NCBI GenBank assembly: GCA_001548435.1
Contig: AP017308.1
Location: forward strand, 1,869,030-1,933,029
DNA from: Leptolyngbya sp. NIES-3755
Lineage (GTDB): Bacteria > Cyanobacteriota > Cyanobacteriia > Leptolyngbyales > Leptolyngbyaceae
DNA length: 64,000 nucleotides
Direction: 5' to 3'
The notes under the pieces were generated by a model that saw nothing but the letters and a program-made list of their open reading frames with translations, was not told where the DNA came from and did not search any database. Of this stretch, positions 1-9,073 are shown piece by piece. Each line of letters starts with the position of its first letter. Position 1 is the first letter of the stretch. A program made the translations under genes and the position numbers.

Positions 1-125
1 TTTGGCTCTCGTCGAGCAATCCAGCGGTTTACGTTCATCGTTTTGTGAAAAAGAGCGTCGTGTTTGAGTGAACCTCGCCTAAGATAGCCTCAGCCCTTAA
101 GCTTCAGATTCATTCACGTTGAGCC

Positions 126-980
126 ATGTCCAATCTTAGTCCGGAACAATCATTTCAGCCCCTCAGTGTCGGAAATGTCGTGAGCGCTGGTGTTCGTTTG
201 TATCGATCGAACCTCAAACGCTACTTGATTCTCGTTTTGCGATCGTATCTCTGGTCATTTGTCCCAATTTACGGCTGGGCAAAGAGCATCGAAATTTCAG
301 GGCGAATCTCACGGCTGGCATATCAAGAGTTGATTCATCAGCCTGAAACTTTAACCGAAGCGTATCAGAAGACCGATCGACAGATTTGGAATTTTCTGGT
401 TGCTGGATTGCTGATGGGATTGATTAATTTGGGAATTGCGATCGGGTTTTTTGTTGCGTATGGTGTGTTCAGTGTTTTGACATTTATTGCTCTATCAGCA
501 TTCGCACGGGGAACCGTTCCCGATACGGTCGGCGTAATTGCCTCGCTATTTGTGGGACTGGCATTTCTCGTGTTCTTGCTGGTTGCGTTCCTGATTTGGT
601 TGAGGATCTTTTCGCGCTTGTTCATTTACGAAGTGCCTTTAGCGATCGAAGATGGAGTCGATGGAGCGAGTACGATCGGGCGGAGTTGGACACTGACGAA
701 AGGATCAGTTGGACGAGTTCAGTTAATCGTCTTGGTCGCGGGTTTGATTACCTATATGATTTTGTCGCCTGCAACGTTTCTGATGTTCTTGTTTATTGGA
801 GCCACTAGCTCGAACCCAGATGATCCGACAGCAGGCTTATTTTTCCTCTTGTTCTATGGCTCAATCTTGATTGGAAGTGCATTGATTCATCCGTTTTGGC
901 AAGCGATCAAGGCAGTGGTTTACTATGACTTGCGATCGCGGCGTGAAGGTTTAGGGTTGGAATTGCGCGATCGCGGTTAA
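126..980 (+). CDS. Multi-pass membrane protein, GPDPase-membrane-domain type
   Basis: A 284-residue integral membrane protein. Hydrophobic segments lie at about residues 32-52, 88-126 (probably two helices), 136-160, 199-226 and 238-260. The C-terminal stretch around residues 263-279 (VVYYDLRSRREGLGLEL) resembles the 'YYDLR.R.EGLDLE' ending of cyanobacterial and actinobacterial proteins with a glycerophosphodiesterase-type membrane domain that lack the catalytic domain. No enzymatic motif is visible and the function is unknown. The start ATG fits the family N-terminus. An RDD-family membrane protein follows 29 nt downstream on the same strand, so the two are probably co-transcribed and may act together in the envelope. 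The family assignment is from memory of family patterns. Confidence 0.75.
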   Translation: MSNLSPEQSFQPLSVGNVVSAGVRLYRSNLKRYLILVLRSYLWSFVPIYGWAKSIEISGRISRLAYQELIHQPETLTEAYQKTDRQIWNFLVAGLLMGLINLGIAIGFFVAYGVFSVLTFIALSAFARGTVPDTVGVIASLFVGLAFLVFLLVAFLIWLRIFSRLFIYEVPLAIEDGVDGASTIGRSWTLTKGSVGRVQLIVLVAGLITYMILSPATFLMFLFIGATSSNPDDPTAGLFFLLFYGSILIGSALIHPFWQAIKAVVYYDLRSRREGLGLELRDRG

Positions 981-1009
981 AGTGAAACATCCCCATTCAA
1001 TTCCCGGCT

Positions 1010-1774
1010 ATGAGTTTGTTTAATCGCATCAAAATCCGCACTCCTGAAAGTGTTGAACTAGAGTTTACGCTGGCGGGAATTGGTACTCGCACGATCGCGC
1101 TCGTGGTCGATTATTTAATCTGGGGTGCGGTGCTGATTGGCTTGCTCATTTTCTGGAGCATTCTATCGGTTCAACTACAACGTTACTTCGGTGAAGGGAT
1201 TGATCTGTGGATTTCTGCAATTTCAATTCTGATCACGTTCACGGTCTATACCGGATATTTCGTGATTTTTGAAACGCTGTGGCGGGGACAAACTCCTGGA
1301 AAGCGCTACAGCAAAATTCGAGTGATTCGAGATGATGGACAGCCTGCGGGTGCGACTCAGGCAATTCTACGATCGTTAATTCGCCCGATCGATGATTCGT
1401 TCTTGATCGGAATATTTTTGATCATTCTGACGAAACGCGAGAAACGATTAGGCGATTTGATTGCTGGAACCTTAGTGATTCAAGAAGAACGAGCAGTCAA
1501 ACCTTCGAGCTTTGCCCTCTCTCCCGAAGCAGAACCCTTAGCGGATGACCTTTTAAAGAATCAAAACTTTAGTGCAATCTTGCCCGATGATTTTGCTGTG
1601 ATTCGAGAGTATTTACAACGTAGATCGATGTTAGAAACCAGAGCAAGAACGGATCTCAGTTTGAAACTCGCACGACAAGCGAAAGAACTCCTTGGAATGC
1701 AGGAGCTTCCCTTTCAAATGACTCCTGATTTATTTCTTGAGGCAATTTATTTGGCATATCAGAAGCGTGATTAG
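1010..1774 (+). CDS. RDD family membrane protein
   Basis: A 254-residue protein with an N-terminal RDD-type domain. Hydrophobic segments lie at about residues 28-50, 63-88 and 128-145, and charged motifs such as LWRGQTPGKRYSKIRVI and the RLGDLIAGT ending are typical of RDD proteins. The last 90 residues are soluble, helical and of no recognised family. RDD proteins are integral membrane proteins of mostly unknown role; some have been linked to ion transport. The gene follows another membrane protein closely, and a LOG-family gene comes 44 nt later on the same strand. Confidence 0.85.
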   Translation: MSLFNRIKIRTPESVELEFTLAGIGTRTIALVVDYLIWGAVLIGLLIFWSILSVQLQRYFGEGIDLWISAISILITFTVYTGYFVIFETLWRGQTPGKRYSKIRVIRDDGQPAGATQAILRSLIRPIDDSFLIGIFLIILTKREKRLGDLIAGTLVIQEERAVKPSSFALSPEAEPLADDLLKNQNFSAILPDDFAVIREYLQRRSMLETRARTDLSLKLARQAKELLGMQELPFQMTPDLFLEAIYLAYQKRD

Positions 1775-1818
1775 CTTCCTTGTGATAAAGTTTGCAATCA
1801 AGCTGTGAGGAGTTCCTG

Positions 1819-2400
1819 ATGAAATCGATTTGTGTATTTTGTGGCTCAAGTATGGGTCGAAATCCCGACTATGAAAAAGGCGCGATCGAGCTTGGAACTG
1901 CGATCGCGAATCGGGGAATCGCTCTCGTTTACGGTGGCGGCAATGTCGGATTGATGGGCGTGGTTGCAGATGCAGCCCTGTCTGCGGGCGGTGAAGTGTT
2001 CGGAGTGATTCCAGAGTTCTTAGTATCGAAAGAACTGGCGCACCAAGGATTAACCCGATTAGAAACCGTGAAGTCGATGCACGATCGTAAAGCGAGAATG
2101 GTTGAGCTTTCCGATGCTTTTATTGCTCTACCCGGTGGATATGGAACGCTTGAGGAATTCTGCGAAGTGCTCACCTGGGCACAACTTGGGTTACATCAGA
2201 AGCCACATGGACTCTTAAACATTGCAGGCTACTATGATCCATTGCTGCAATTTTTTGATCAAGCGGTGACCGAAAAGCTGGTGCGACCTGTGCATCGTTC
2301 TTTAGTTCTTGAAGCAACCGAACCGGAAATTTTGCTCGATCGATTGTCTGCTTATGAGCCGCAGAATGTTGATAAATGGATCAAGAAAGAGGGACTGTGA
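1819..2400 (+). CDS. LOG family protein (cytokinin riboside 5'-monophosphate phosphoribohydrolase type)
   Basis: The protein has about 193 residues from the ATG at 1819. That start is chosen over an earlier in-frame codon at 1792 because a GTGAGGAG ribosome-binding sequence lies 6 nt upstream and the protein then begins MKSICVFCGSS, the usual LOG/TIGR00730 opening. Visible motifs are the Rossmann-like YGGGNVGLMG and the catalytic PGGYGTLEE signature. Members of this family hydrolyse nucleoside monophosphates, including cytokinin precursors, to free base and ribose 5-phosphate; older databases call them 'lysine decarboxylase'. The physiological substrate in cyanobacteria is not settled. Confidence 0.9.
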   Translation: MKSICVFCGSSMGRNPDYEKGAIELGTAIANRGIALVYGGGNVGLMGVVADAALSAGGEVFGVIPEFLVSKELAHQGLTRLETVKSMHDRKARMVELSDAFIALPGGYGTLEEFCEVLTWAQLGLHQKPHGLLNIAGYYDPLLQFFDQAVTEKLVRPVHRSLVLEATEPEILLDRLSAYEPQNVDKWIKKEGL

Positions 2401-2489
2401 ACCGGGTTGTTGCTTAAGGATCATTTACTATTTGAATTTCGGCTTTTTTGTTAGCGTATCGGCAATCTGACTTTTATTTTCCCAGAGCC

Positions 2490-5015
2490 ATGCAAGCCGA
2501 AGACCTTCAAATTCAACCCCAGGACGATCGCACTGCCTTGGATGTGGAATCGCTGAAACAATCGATTCTGAACAATCTCTTCTATGTTCAAGGCAAATTT
2601 CCAGAGATTGCGACGCTGAATGATTACTACATGGCATTGGCGTATACGGTTCGCGATCGCTTACTCCGAAACTGGCTGATCTCGACGCAAACCTACACTA
2701 AAGTACAACCGCGAGAAATTTGCTATCTTTCGGCAGAGTTTTTGATGGGACCGCATCTTGGCAATAATTTGATCAACTTAGATATCTATGATCAAATGCG
2801 CCAAGCGGTTCAGGAATTGGGATTGAACTTTGATGAACTGCTAGAGCAAGAAGAAGAACCCGGACTTGGAAATGGCGGCTTGGGACGGTTGGCAGCTTGC
2901 TACCTTGATTCGATGGCGACTTTGGAAATTCCCTCGATCGGCTATGGGATTCGCTATGAGTTTGGCATTTTCGATCAAGATATTCGCGATGGATGGCAAG
3001 TTGAACTGACCGATAAATGGCTGAAGAATGGCAATCCCTGGGAGGTAGCGCGTCCAGAATGGGCAGTGGAAATCAAGCTTGGTGGACGAACTGAAAGCTA
3101 TGTGGATGAACAAGGTCGTAGTCGAGTGAGATGGATTCCCGATCGTATTTTAAGTGGGGTTCCCTACGACACTCCAATTCTCGGCTACAAGAGCAATAAT
3201 GCGAATACGTTGCGTCTATGGTCTGCTCAGGCGGTGGATTCGTTTAATTTTGCTGCGTTCAATTCTGGCGACTATTACGGTGCAGTGGGCAACAAAGTAT
3301 TTTCTGAGAATCTATCGAAAGTCCTTTACCCGAATGATGAGCAAGTTCAAGGGAAGCAACTTCGATTAGAGCAACAATACTTTTTTGTTTCTTGTTCGTT
3401 GCAAGATGTGATTCGGATTCACCATGAGCGGCGTGGATTGCCCTTAGAAACGCTGCACGAGAAGTTTACCTTGCAATTGAACGACACCCATCCCGCGATC
3501 GCAGTTGCCGAATTGATGCGATTGTTGCTCGATGATCATGGAATAGATTGGGATACCGCTTGGAACATTACCCGAAATACCTTTGCTTATACGAATCACA
3601 CTTTGTTACCGGAAGCATTAGAACGTTGGGCAGTCGGTCTATTTGGTGCATTGTTGCCGCGTCATTTAGAGATTATCTACGAGATTAATGCTCGATTTCT
3701 GAATGAAGTGCGATTTAAGTTTCCGAAAGATGACGATCGAGTGCGTCGAATGTCCCTGATTGATGAAACGGGCGATCGCTATGTCAGAATGGCTCATCTT
3801 GCGACGGTTGGAAGCTATTCAATCAATGGAGTTGCCGAACTGCACACAGAGCTTCTGAAGCAAGATGTTTTACGCGATTTTGCCGAGATGTATCCGGAGC
3901 GCTTTAACAATAAAACGAACGGTGTGACTCCTAGACGTTTCATGGTGTTGAGCAATCCCAGACTATCCAGCTTGATTATGAGCAAAATTGGCGAAGGCTG
4001 GATCACGAATCTCAACGACCTTCGCAAGCTAGAACAATTTGTTGATGATCCAAGCTTTCGAGAAGACTGGCGACAAATCAAGCAAGCGATCAAGCAAGAT
4101 CTAGCAAACTACATTCTGAAAGAAAACGGAATTGAGGTCAATGTCGATTCAATCTTTGACATTCAATCCAAACGGTTTCACGAGTACAAACGCCAGCATT
4201 TAAACGTGCTGCACATTGTGACTTTGTACAATCGTTTGAAAGCCAATCCGAATCTAGAGATTACGCCGCGTACCTTTATCTTTGGCGGTAAAGCTGCACC
4301 CGGTTACTACATGGCGAAGTTAATTATTAAACTGATTAACTCGATCGCGGATGTGATCAATACTGATCCAGACGTGCGCGGGCAAATCAAAGTCGTTTTC
4401 CTCAAGGACTACAACGTAAAATTCGCACAACGAGTCTATCCCGCTGCCGACTTATCTGAGCAAATCTCAACCGCTGGCAAAGAAGCATCGGGAACCGGAA
4501 ACATGAAATTCTCGATGAATGGCGCATTAACGATCGGGACTCTCGACGGTGCAAACATCGAAATCCGCGAAGAAGTTGGTGAAGAGAACTTTTTCTTATT
4601 CGGGCTAACGGCTCCTCAAGTGGCAGAACTCAAAGCCAAAGGCTATCAACCGATCGACTACTACAACAACAATCCAGAACTGAAAAGCGCGATCGACTTA
4701 ATTTCCTCTGGCTACTTTTCCAAAGGCGATGCAGTCCTCTTCAAACCCTTGGTCACTTCGCTGCTCTACCAAGATCCTTATCTACTTTTGGCAGATTACC
4801 AATCGTACATTGAGGCTCAAGATCGAGTCAGTCAAGCCTACCGCGACCAGACTCAATGGGTCCGAATGTCGATTTTGAACTCCGCACGAATGGGCAAATT
4901 CTCATCCGATCGAGCCATCCGCGAATATGCCAAATTGCTCTGGGATGTTCCCCCGCTCAAAGTCTGTCCCCCTGGTGAAGCTTGTTCGATCCACTGTCCC
5001 GAATCTCTCATGTAA
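2490..5015 (+). CDS. glgP: Glycogen/starch/alpha-glucan phosphorylase
   Basis: About 841 residues, full length for a GT35 phosphorylase, which releases glucose 1-phosphate from glycogen. The ATG at 2490 (MQAEDLQ) is preferred over an upstream TTG at 2448. The N-terminal part carries YLSAEFLMGPHLGNNL and EPGLGNGGLGRLAACYLDSM. The pyridoxal-phosphate site is EASGTGNMKFSMNGAL, whose lysine binds the cofactor. The enzyme is cytosolic and supplies carbon at night. The C-terminus is rich in Cys and Pro (CPPGEACSIHCPESLM). A histidine phosphatase gene starts 3 nt after the stop codon, which suggests co-transcription. Confidence 0.96.
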   Translation: MQAEDLQIQPQDDRTALDVESLKQSILNNLFYVQGKFPEIATLNDYYMALAYTVRDRLLRNWLISTQTYTKVQPREICYLSAEFLMGPHLGNNLINLDIYDQMRQAVQELGLNFDELLEQEEEPGLGNGGLGRLAACYLDSMATLEIPSIGYGIRYEFGIFDQDIRDGWQVELTDKWLKNGNPWEVARPEWAVEIKLGGRTESYVDEQGRSRVRWIPDRILSGVPYDTPILGYKSNNANTLRLWSAQAVDSFNFAAFNSGDYYGAVGNKVFSENLSKVLYPNDEQVQGKQLRLEQQYFFVSCSLQDVIRIHHERRGLPLETLHEKFTLQLNDTHPAIAVAELMRLLLDDHGIDWDTAWNITRNTFAYTNHTLLPEALERWAVGLFGALLPRHLEIIYEINARFLNEVRFKFPKDDDRVRRMSLIDETGDRYVRMAHLATVGSYSINGVAELHTELLKQDVLRDFAEMYPERFNNKTNGVTPRRFMVLSNPRLSSLIMSKIGEGWITNLNDLRKLEQFVDDPSFREDWRQIKQAIKQDLANYILKENGIEVNVDSIFDIQSKRFHEYKRQHLNVLHIVTLYNRLKANPNLEITPRTFIFGGKAAPGYYMAKLIIKLINSIADVINTDPDVRGQIKVVFLKDYNVKFAQRVYPAADLSEQISTAGKEASGTGNMKFSMNGALTIGTLDGANIEIREEVGEENFFLFGLTAPQVAELKAKGYQPIDYYNNNPELKSAIDLISSGYFSKGDAVLFKPLVTSLLYQDPYLLLADYQSYIEAQDRVSQAYRDQTQWVRMSILNSARMGKFSSDRAIREYAKLLWDVPPLKVCPPGEACSIHCPESLM

Positions 5016-5018
5016 CTT

Positions 5019-5657
5019 ATGGCTCTCACTCTTTATTTTATGCGTCACGGCGAAACCACATACAGTCAGACCGGAGGCTTTTGTGGTTCGCTCAATCCCG
5101 ATCTAACCGAGGCAGGATTACAAATGGCGATCGCATTCGGCAAGACCCATTCCCATCTCGACTGGACCGCCGCTTATGTCAGCCCGATGAAACGCACGAT
5201 CGCGACTGCAAAACCGCTTTGTGATGCAGTTGGATTAGAAATGCAATTACGAGACGGATTACGAGAGATTGATTTTGGTGAATGGGAAGGAAAAACTCAG
5301 GATGATGTGAAAGCGAATGATTCAGAGAATTATATTCATTGGATGACGGAACCTGCTTGGAATTCTCCACCTGGAGGAGAAACAGCGGTTCAGATTGCGA
5401 GTCGATCTGAATTAGTGATTACTGAGATTATCAAAAAACACACAGATGGAAATGTATTCGTCGTCTCACACAAGTCAACGATTCGGATTATGCTCTGTGG
5501 ATTGCTAGGAATTGATTTAGGACGATATCGCGATCGCATTGACACACCTGCTGCTTCAGTGAGCATCGTTGAATTTGGCAAGTATGGTCCGAAATTGAAG
5601 ATTTTAGGCGATCGCTCTTTTATGAGTGAAGAACTGCGATCGCGTCCTGGAACATAA
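5019..5657 (+). CDS. Histidine phosphatase family protein (phosphoglycerate mutase-like)
   Basis: A 212-residue branch-1 histidine phosphatase. The catalytic histidine is in FMRHGETTYS near the N-terminus, the acid residue in LREIDFGEWEGKT, and the second histidine in VVSHKSTIRIMLCGL. The family covers mutases and broad or sugar-phosphate phosphatases, and the substrate cannot be told from sequence. Its position 3 nt after glgP suggests a role around sugar phosphates. The last 50 nt of the gene, including the stop codon, are repeated exactly at 6276-6325 on the far side of the GIY-YIG cassette. Confidence 0.88.
   Translation: MALTLYFMRHGETTYSQTGGFCGSLNPDLTEAGLQMAIAFGKTHSHLDWTAAYVSPMKRTIATAKPLCDAVGLEMQLRDGLREIDFGEWEGKTQDDVKANDSENYIHWMTEPAWNSPPGGETAVQIASRSELVITEIIKKHTDGNVFVVSHKSTIRIMLCGLLGIDLGRYRDRIDTPAASVSIVEFGKYGPKLKILGDRSFMSEELRSRPGT
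5608..5657 (+). repeat. 50-bp direct repeat, left copy
   Basis: The last 50 nt of the histidine phosphatase gene, from a HIP1 octamer to the TAA stop, recur base for base at 6276-6325. The repeats bracket a 618-bp segment carrying two genes on the opposite strand. Sequence on either side of the two copies is unrelated, so this is a true bounded duplication. Confidence 0.97.
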
Positions 5658-5661
5658 AAAC

Positions 5662-5868
5662 CTACTGTCCCCGTCCAGGTCTGCAATCGACAAATCCTAA
5701 TGCTTCTGTATCGAGAAAACTGGCAATTGCCATCTCGATCACAGCCTCGATCGGATATTCAATTTCCGCAGCACGAGCGATCAAAGCCGTCTGAATCCGT
5801 TCTGGTAAACGTCCCAAAATGACTTCAGCATCAGCGGGAGAAAGTTGCTCTTGGAGTTTAGCTTGCAT
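5662..5868 (-). CDS. Small protein of unknown function, possible DNA-binding/antitoxin-like
   Basis: About 68 residues from the ATG at 5868. That start is preferred to a codon at 5898 because a GAGGTGAAG ribosome-binding sequence lies a few bases upstream and the genes then do not overlap. The predicted helices around LPERIQTALIARAAE and PIEAVIEMAIASFLD resemble small cyanobacterial ribbon-helix-helix-like or antitoxin-like proteins, but no family is assigned. It follows the GIY-YIG gene by 4 nt, so the pair should be one operon. Its stop is 4 nt from the end of the convergent phosphatase gene. Confidence 0.6.
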   Translation of the reverse strand: MQAKLQEQLSPADAEVILGRLPERIQTALIARAAEIEYPIEAVIEMAIASFLDTEALGFVDCRPGRGQ

Positions 5869-5872
5869 TGCT

Positions 5873-6250
5873 TCACCTCTCGGTTGGGATTTGAGCATTG
5901 TACGGGGGTTCAGTGGCTCTCAAAATAATCGCTTCTAACTCCAATAGTAACGTGGGGCTTTCCCAGTGAGAGAGTACTTGCACTGCAATCCGTACATCTT
6001 CATCATTGTACTTATCGAGCCAAGCCCACAGAAAAGCCTTGTGTCCACCACTGAAACGTCCCCGTAGACTTTTAGTTTTACCAATGTAGAGTAATCCATC
6101 AGTTCTGTGTCTGACTGCATAGATTCCAGGACGAGTAGGAATGTTATGAAACTCGCGGCTTAAAGGTTTGCATTGCTCAAAAGGCACGAATGCGATCGCG
6201 TCCAAAATTTTTCGAGCTTGGGATTGCAGTGCAGATTCGTCGTTAGGCAT
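5873..6250 (-). CDS. GIY-YIG nuclease family protein
   Basis: A 125-residue protein with a single GIY-YIG domain: GIY at residues 42-44, YIG at 55-57 (LLYIGKTKSLRGRF), a following Arg (63 or 65), a candidate metal-binding Glu at 104 or 106, and a late Asn in PPYNAQ. Free-standing domains of this size are metal-dependent endonucleases or their relatives; homing enzymes, UvrC-like and SLX1-like proteins share the fold. The target is unknown. With the small downstream gene it forms a cassette enclosed by an exact 50-bp direct repeat of the neighbouring gene's 3' end. Confidence 0.85.
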   Translation of the reverse strand: MPNDESALQSQARKILDAIAFVPFEQCKPLSREFHNIPTRPGIYAVRHRTDGLLYIGKTKSLRGRFSGGHKAFLWAWLDKYNDEDVRIAVQVLSHWESPTLLLELEAIILRATEPPYNAQIPTER

Positions 6251-6275
6251 CGTGGATTATTCGGTGCTGATTGAT

Positions 6276-6325
6276 GCGATCGCTCTTTTATGAGTGAAGA
6301 ACTGCGATCGCGTCCTGGAACATAA
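6276..6325 (+). repeat. 50-bp direct repeat, right copy
   Basis: An exact copy of 5608-5657, lying 25 nt upstream of the GIY-YIG start codon, outside any gene. It reads as a duplicate of the phosphatase gene's 3' end, including its stop codon. It could be a target duplication, a carried-in att-like sequence or the scar of a tandem duplication. Confidence 0.97.
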
Positions 6326-6442
6326 GAATTCACCACCGCTATTGTTCTAAATCAACTGATATCACGCCCATATTTCTTTCTCAGTTGAGTTTCAGGAATT
6401 AGACAGCAATCGATCGCCTAATTCCTGATTGAGTGAATCCCC

Positions 6443-7606
6443 TTAGCTTGCGTCTTGCAATTCCGCAGGCTTCACAGCTAATTGCTGCATTTGTCCATTG
6501 CGTCGAACTTGAACTTTCAGAGATTGACCGAGCTTCGTGCTTTCGACCAATTCTTGGAGTTGTTCTGCTTTCGTGAGCGGTTTGCCATCGATTTCTGTGA
6601 TCACATCCCCGCGACGAATTCCCGCGATCGCAGCAGGCGAATTCGGTAATACTCGCACCACAATCACGCCATTTACTTCGGGCACTTCAAATGCAGAATT
6701 CGGATCACTGTTGTTCTGTCTTGCAATTTCAGGCGTGAGTGTCGTCATCTGAACGCCCAGATATGGATGCGAAATCTTTTCACCCCGCGCTAGAGCATCT
6801 TTAATCGATTTCGCTTTATTGATCGGAATGGCAAATCCAATTCCCATCGCATCGGCACGAATGGCAGTGTTAATTCCGATCACTTCACCTCGATCGTTTA
6901 GTAACGGTCCACCCGAATTCCCTGGATTGATCGCTGCATCCGTTTGCAAGAAATCTAATCGCTTATCGGTTAGACCGACTTGAGCGCTCGATCGATGAAG
7001 GGTACTGACGATTCCCAAAGTCACGGTGTTATCGAGTCCGAGCGGATTGCCAACCGCGATCGCCCAATCCCCAACATTCACTTGATCCGAATCACCCAAT
7101 GGTGCAACAGGCAAATCTTTCCCGTCAATTTTCACCACCGCTAGATCTGTGACCTCATCGAATCCGCGTACTTTTCCTTCCAAGACGCGCCCATCCTTTA
7201 AAGTCACGGTCACTTTATCCGCACCGTTGACCACGTGAGAATTGGTTAAAATCACGCCGCTGTTGTCGATCAAAAATCCTGACCCTTGACCGCGCAACGT
7301 TTCCGATCGCGGCATATTAGAAAAATTTTCTCCAAAAAATTGTCGGAACAAAGGATCTTCAAGCATAGGATCTGCCCGTCGAGTCACCGTTTTTTCTGTA
7401 TCGATTCTCACGACTGCCGTTCCCACATTCCGAACCGCCTCAGCCACGAAACTTCCGCGCTCGATCGGTTTTGGAGCCTGAGCGATTTCAGCGGTCGGTT
7501 CTGCTGAAGCCATTAAGGGAAAAGCCATCAAACTGAACAACATCGCAACTGTGACGATCGCGAATTGCAGTCGGCGGAAACGATTAAAAATCTTAGAGCG
7601 TTGCAT
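6443..7606 (-). CDS. Trypsin-like serine protease, HtrA/HhoA type (S1C)
   Basis: A 387-residue Deg/HtrA protease. A hydrophobic signal or anchor lies at about residues 12-36 and ends near an AxA site, so export to the periplasm or thylakoid lumen is expected. The catalytic triad is visible as His in ILTNSHVV, Asp in TDLAVVKID and Ser in [11 protein letters not shown] single PDZ domain fills the last 100 residues. These enzymes degrade or refold damaged extracytoplasmic proteins; which Synechocystis paralogue (HhoA, HhoB or HtrA) it matches cannot be decided by eye. The gene is divergent from the metal regulator at 7771. Confidence 0.93.
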   Translation of the reverse strand: MQRSKIFNRFRRLQFAIVTVAMLFSLMAFPLMASAEPTAEIAQAPKPIERGSFVAEAVRNVGTAVVRIDTEKTVTRRADPMLEDPLFRQFFGENFSNMPRSETLRGQGSGFLIDNSGVILTNSHVVNGADKVTVTLKDGRVLEGKVRGFDEVTDLAVVKIDGKDLPVAPLGDSDQVNVGDWAIAVGNPLGLDNTVTLGIVSTLHRSSAQVGLTDKRLDFLQTDAAINPGNSGGPLLNDRGEVIGINTAIRADAMGIGFAIPINKAKSIKDALARGEKISHPYLGVQMTTLTPEIARQNNSDPNSAFEVPEVNGVIVVRVLPNSPAAIAGIRRGDVITEIDGKPLTKAEQLQELVESTKLGQSLKVQVRRNGQMQQLAVKPAELQDAS

Positions 7607-7770
7607 AAATCATCACCCGTGGAAATGCCGCATATCCATTCTGTTTAGCCATTATTCCTATCCTACGGGCGAAAACAAAAATCTGCTCTGTAGAGATTTC
7701 CCACCATTTCCCACACCTTCGGTAAGAAAGCACTAAGATCAGTAACACTCACCTAAGCACGATCGAGACG

Positions 7771-8112
7771 ATGGCAACTTCAGATTTACCTCGTGATCTT
7801 GAACCGATTCACGAACATGAGCACGATCCGGCTCATCCGCACGTTCACAGTGAAGAATCGGTGCGCCGAGTGATTAATCGGTTGTCACGGATTGAAGGGC
7901 ATATTCGCGGTATCAAAACGATGGTGCAAAGCGATCGACCTTGCCCGGATGTGCTGATTCAAGTGGCTGCGGTTCGAGGAGCACTCGATCGGGTGGCGCG
8001 AATGATTTTAGATGAGCATTTGTCGCAGTGTGTGTCTCGTGCCGCCCAAGAAGGCAATATCGATGCAGAGATCGAAGAATTGAAGGCGGCACTCGATCGA
8101 TTCTTGCCTTAG
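7771..8112 (+). CDS. CsoR/RcnR-family metal sensor, InrS (nickel)-like
   Basis: A 113-residue DUF156 repressor. The DNA-binding four-helix fold begins at VRRVINRLSRIEGHIRGIKTM. Candidate metal ligands are Cys58, His83 and Cys87, a 25- and 4-residue spacing that matches the nickel sensor InrS. The N-terminal extension holds six histidines (14, 16, 18, 22, 24, 26), and His26 fits the fourth InrS ligand. InrS-type proteins repress nickel export genes until nickel binds, but no exporter gene is adjacent here. Copper (CsoR-type) sensing is the alternative. The stop codon overlaps the convergent SDR gene's stop by 4 nt. Confidence 0.85.
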   Translation: MATSDLPRDLEPIHEHEHDPAHPHVHSEESVRRVINRLSRIEGHIRGIKTMVQSDRPCPDVLIQVAAVRGALDRVARMILDEHLSQCVSRAAQEGNIDAEIEELKAALDRFLP

Positions 8113-8768
8113 GCGACTTGTGCGAATAGTTCAGAAAACGGTTTGGGAGCCGCATCGGGGTTCGCAACGATTTCCACGATTTTGTTTCGTGCGTTCGGAT
8201 CAAAGACCGATTCGACACAAACTTGAGCCACTTTTGTGCGGGGAATGCTGCCCTCAGATAACGTATCAGCCGAAGACATGACGATCGCATTCTCGTTTTC
8301 TTCGTTTTTCAAGCCGCCCGGACGCACGATCGTATAAGTTAAGCCACTCTTCTGAAGATATTCCTCTGCCTGCTTCTTCCATACCAGAATCAGCCAGAAC
8401 AAATTCAGCGGATGAAAGAACTGCGAGGTACAAAGCGAAGTGACCAAAACGAACTGCTCGATTCCTTTCGCTTTTGCGGCATCCACTAAATTTTTTGTGC
8501 CTTCGTAATCGACTTTGTACGGCTGAGTGGGATCAAAACTCGGTTTCGCTCCGGTTGCACAAAACACGACGGTCGAATCGCCCATTGCCCCGATTAGCTG
8601 TGCTCCCTGTAACACATCGCCCTGAACTAACTCCACTTCTGTCGGCAAAATCGATCGAGCCGATTCGACATTCCGCACCAATGCTCGAACGGGAATTCCT
8701 CGATCGACTAATTGTTGAACAATCCGCCGACCTGTTTCACCCGTTGCCCCTGCGACAAATGCTTTCAT
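8109..8768 (-). CDS. Atypical SDR / NAD(P)-binding protein
   Basis: A 219-residue NmrA-like atypical short-chain dehydrogenase. The dinucleotide-binding loop is VAGATGETGRR near the N-terminus, and the beta-strand motifs VVFCATGA and FVLVTSL are visible. No classical YxxxK active site is obvious, and many relatives serve as sensors or chaperone-like factors. In plants and cyanobacteria this group includes Ycf39-like and TIC62-like proteins, but a specific role cannot be assigned. It is convergent with the metal sensor gene. Confidence 0.83.
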   Translation of the reverse strand: MKAFVAGATGETGRRIVQQLVDRGIPVRALVRNVESARSILPTEVELVQGDVLQGAQLIGAMGDSTVVFCATGAKPSFDPTQPYKVDYEGTKNLVDAAKAKGIEQFVLVTSLCTSQFFHPLNLFWLILVWKKQAEEYLQKSGLTYTIVRPGGLKNEENENAIVMSSADTLSEGSIPRTKVAQVCVESVFDPNARNKIVEIVANPDAAPKPFSELFAQVA

Positions 8769-9073
8769 ACGCGATCCCCAAAATTCAGTGTCTATAGTTT
8801 TCGTGCTTTCTTTTCACTTTACATCCCGCACAAGAAAGAACTGATCCCGCTCGAATCGCTGAATTTTTTGCTATAACTTTCCAGAACCAGGGTGTACAGA
8901 GTAAGATACAAGACGAAGATATTTTAACTTTTGTAACGCAAAATACAACTCGCGAACCTTCCGCAGAAAGATATTGATTCAATAAACTTTCAGTAGTCCC
9001 TCTGCTGAATTTGGAGCCAATCTGTATCCTTTAGGGAACCTTGACCTAGACCACGGCAAACGGTGATAGATGA
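8769..9073. other. Intergenic region, 305 bp
   Basis: This is the divergent spacer between the SDR gene and the DUF1997 gene. It must hold both promoters. I see no convincing hairpin, repeat or conserved small gene. A 65-codon minus-strand reading frame in it has no protein-like character. Confidence 0.6.

Noticed and set aside
8785..8982. 65-codon minus-strand frame in the 8.8-9.1 kb spacer
   Set aside because: Unusual amino acid content and no ribosome-binding site; probably chance.
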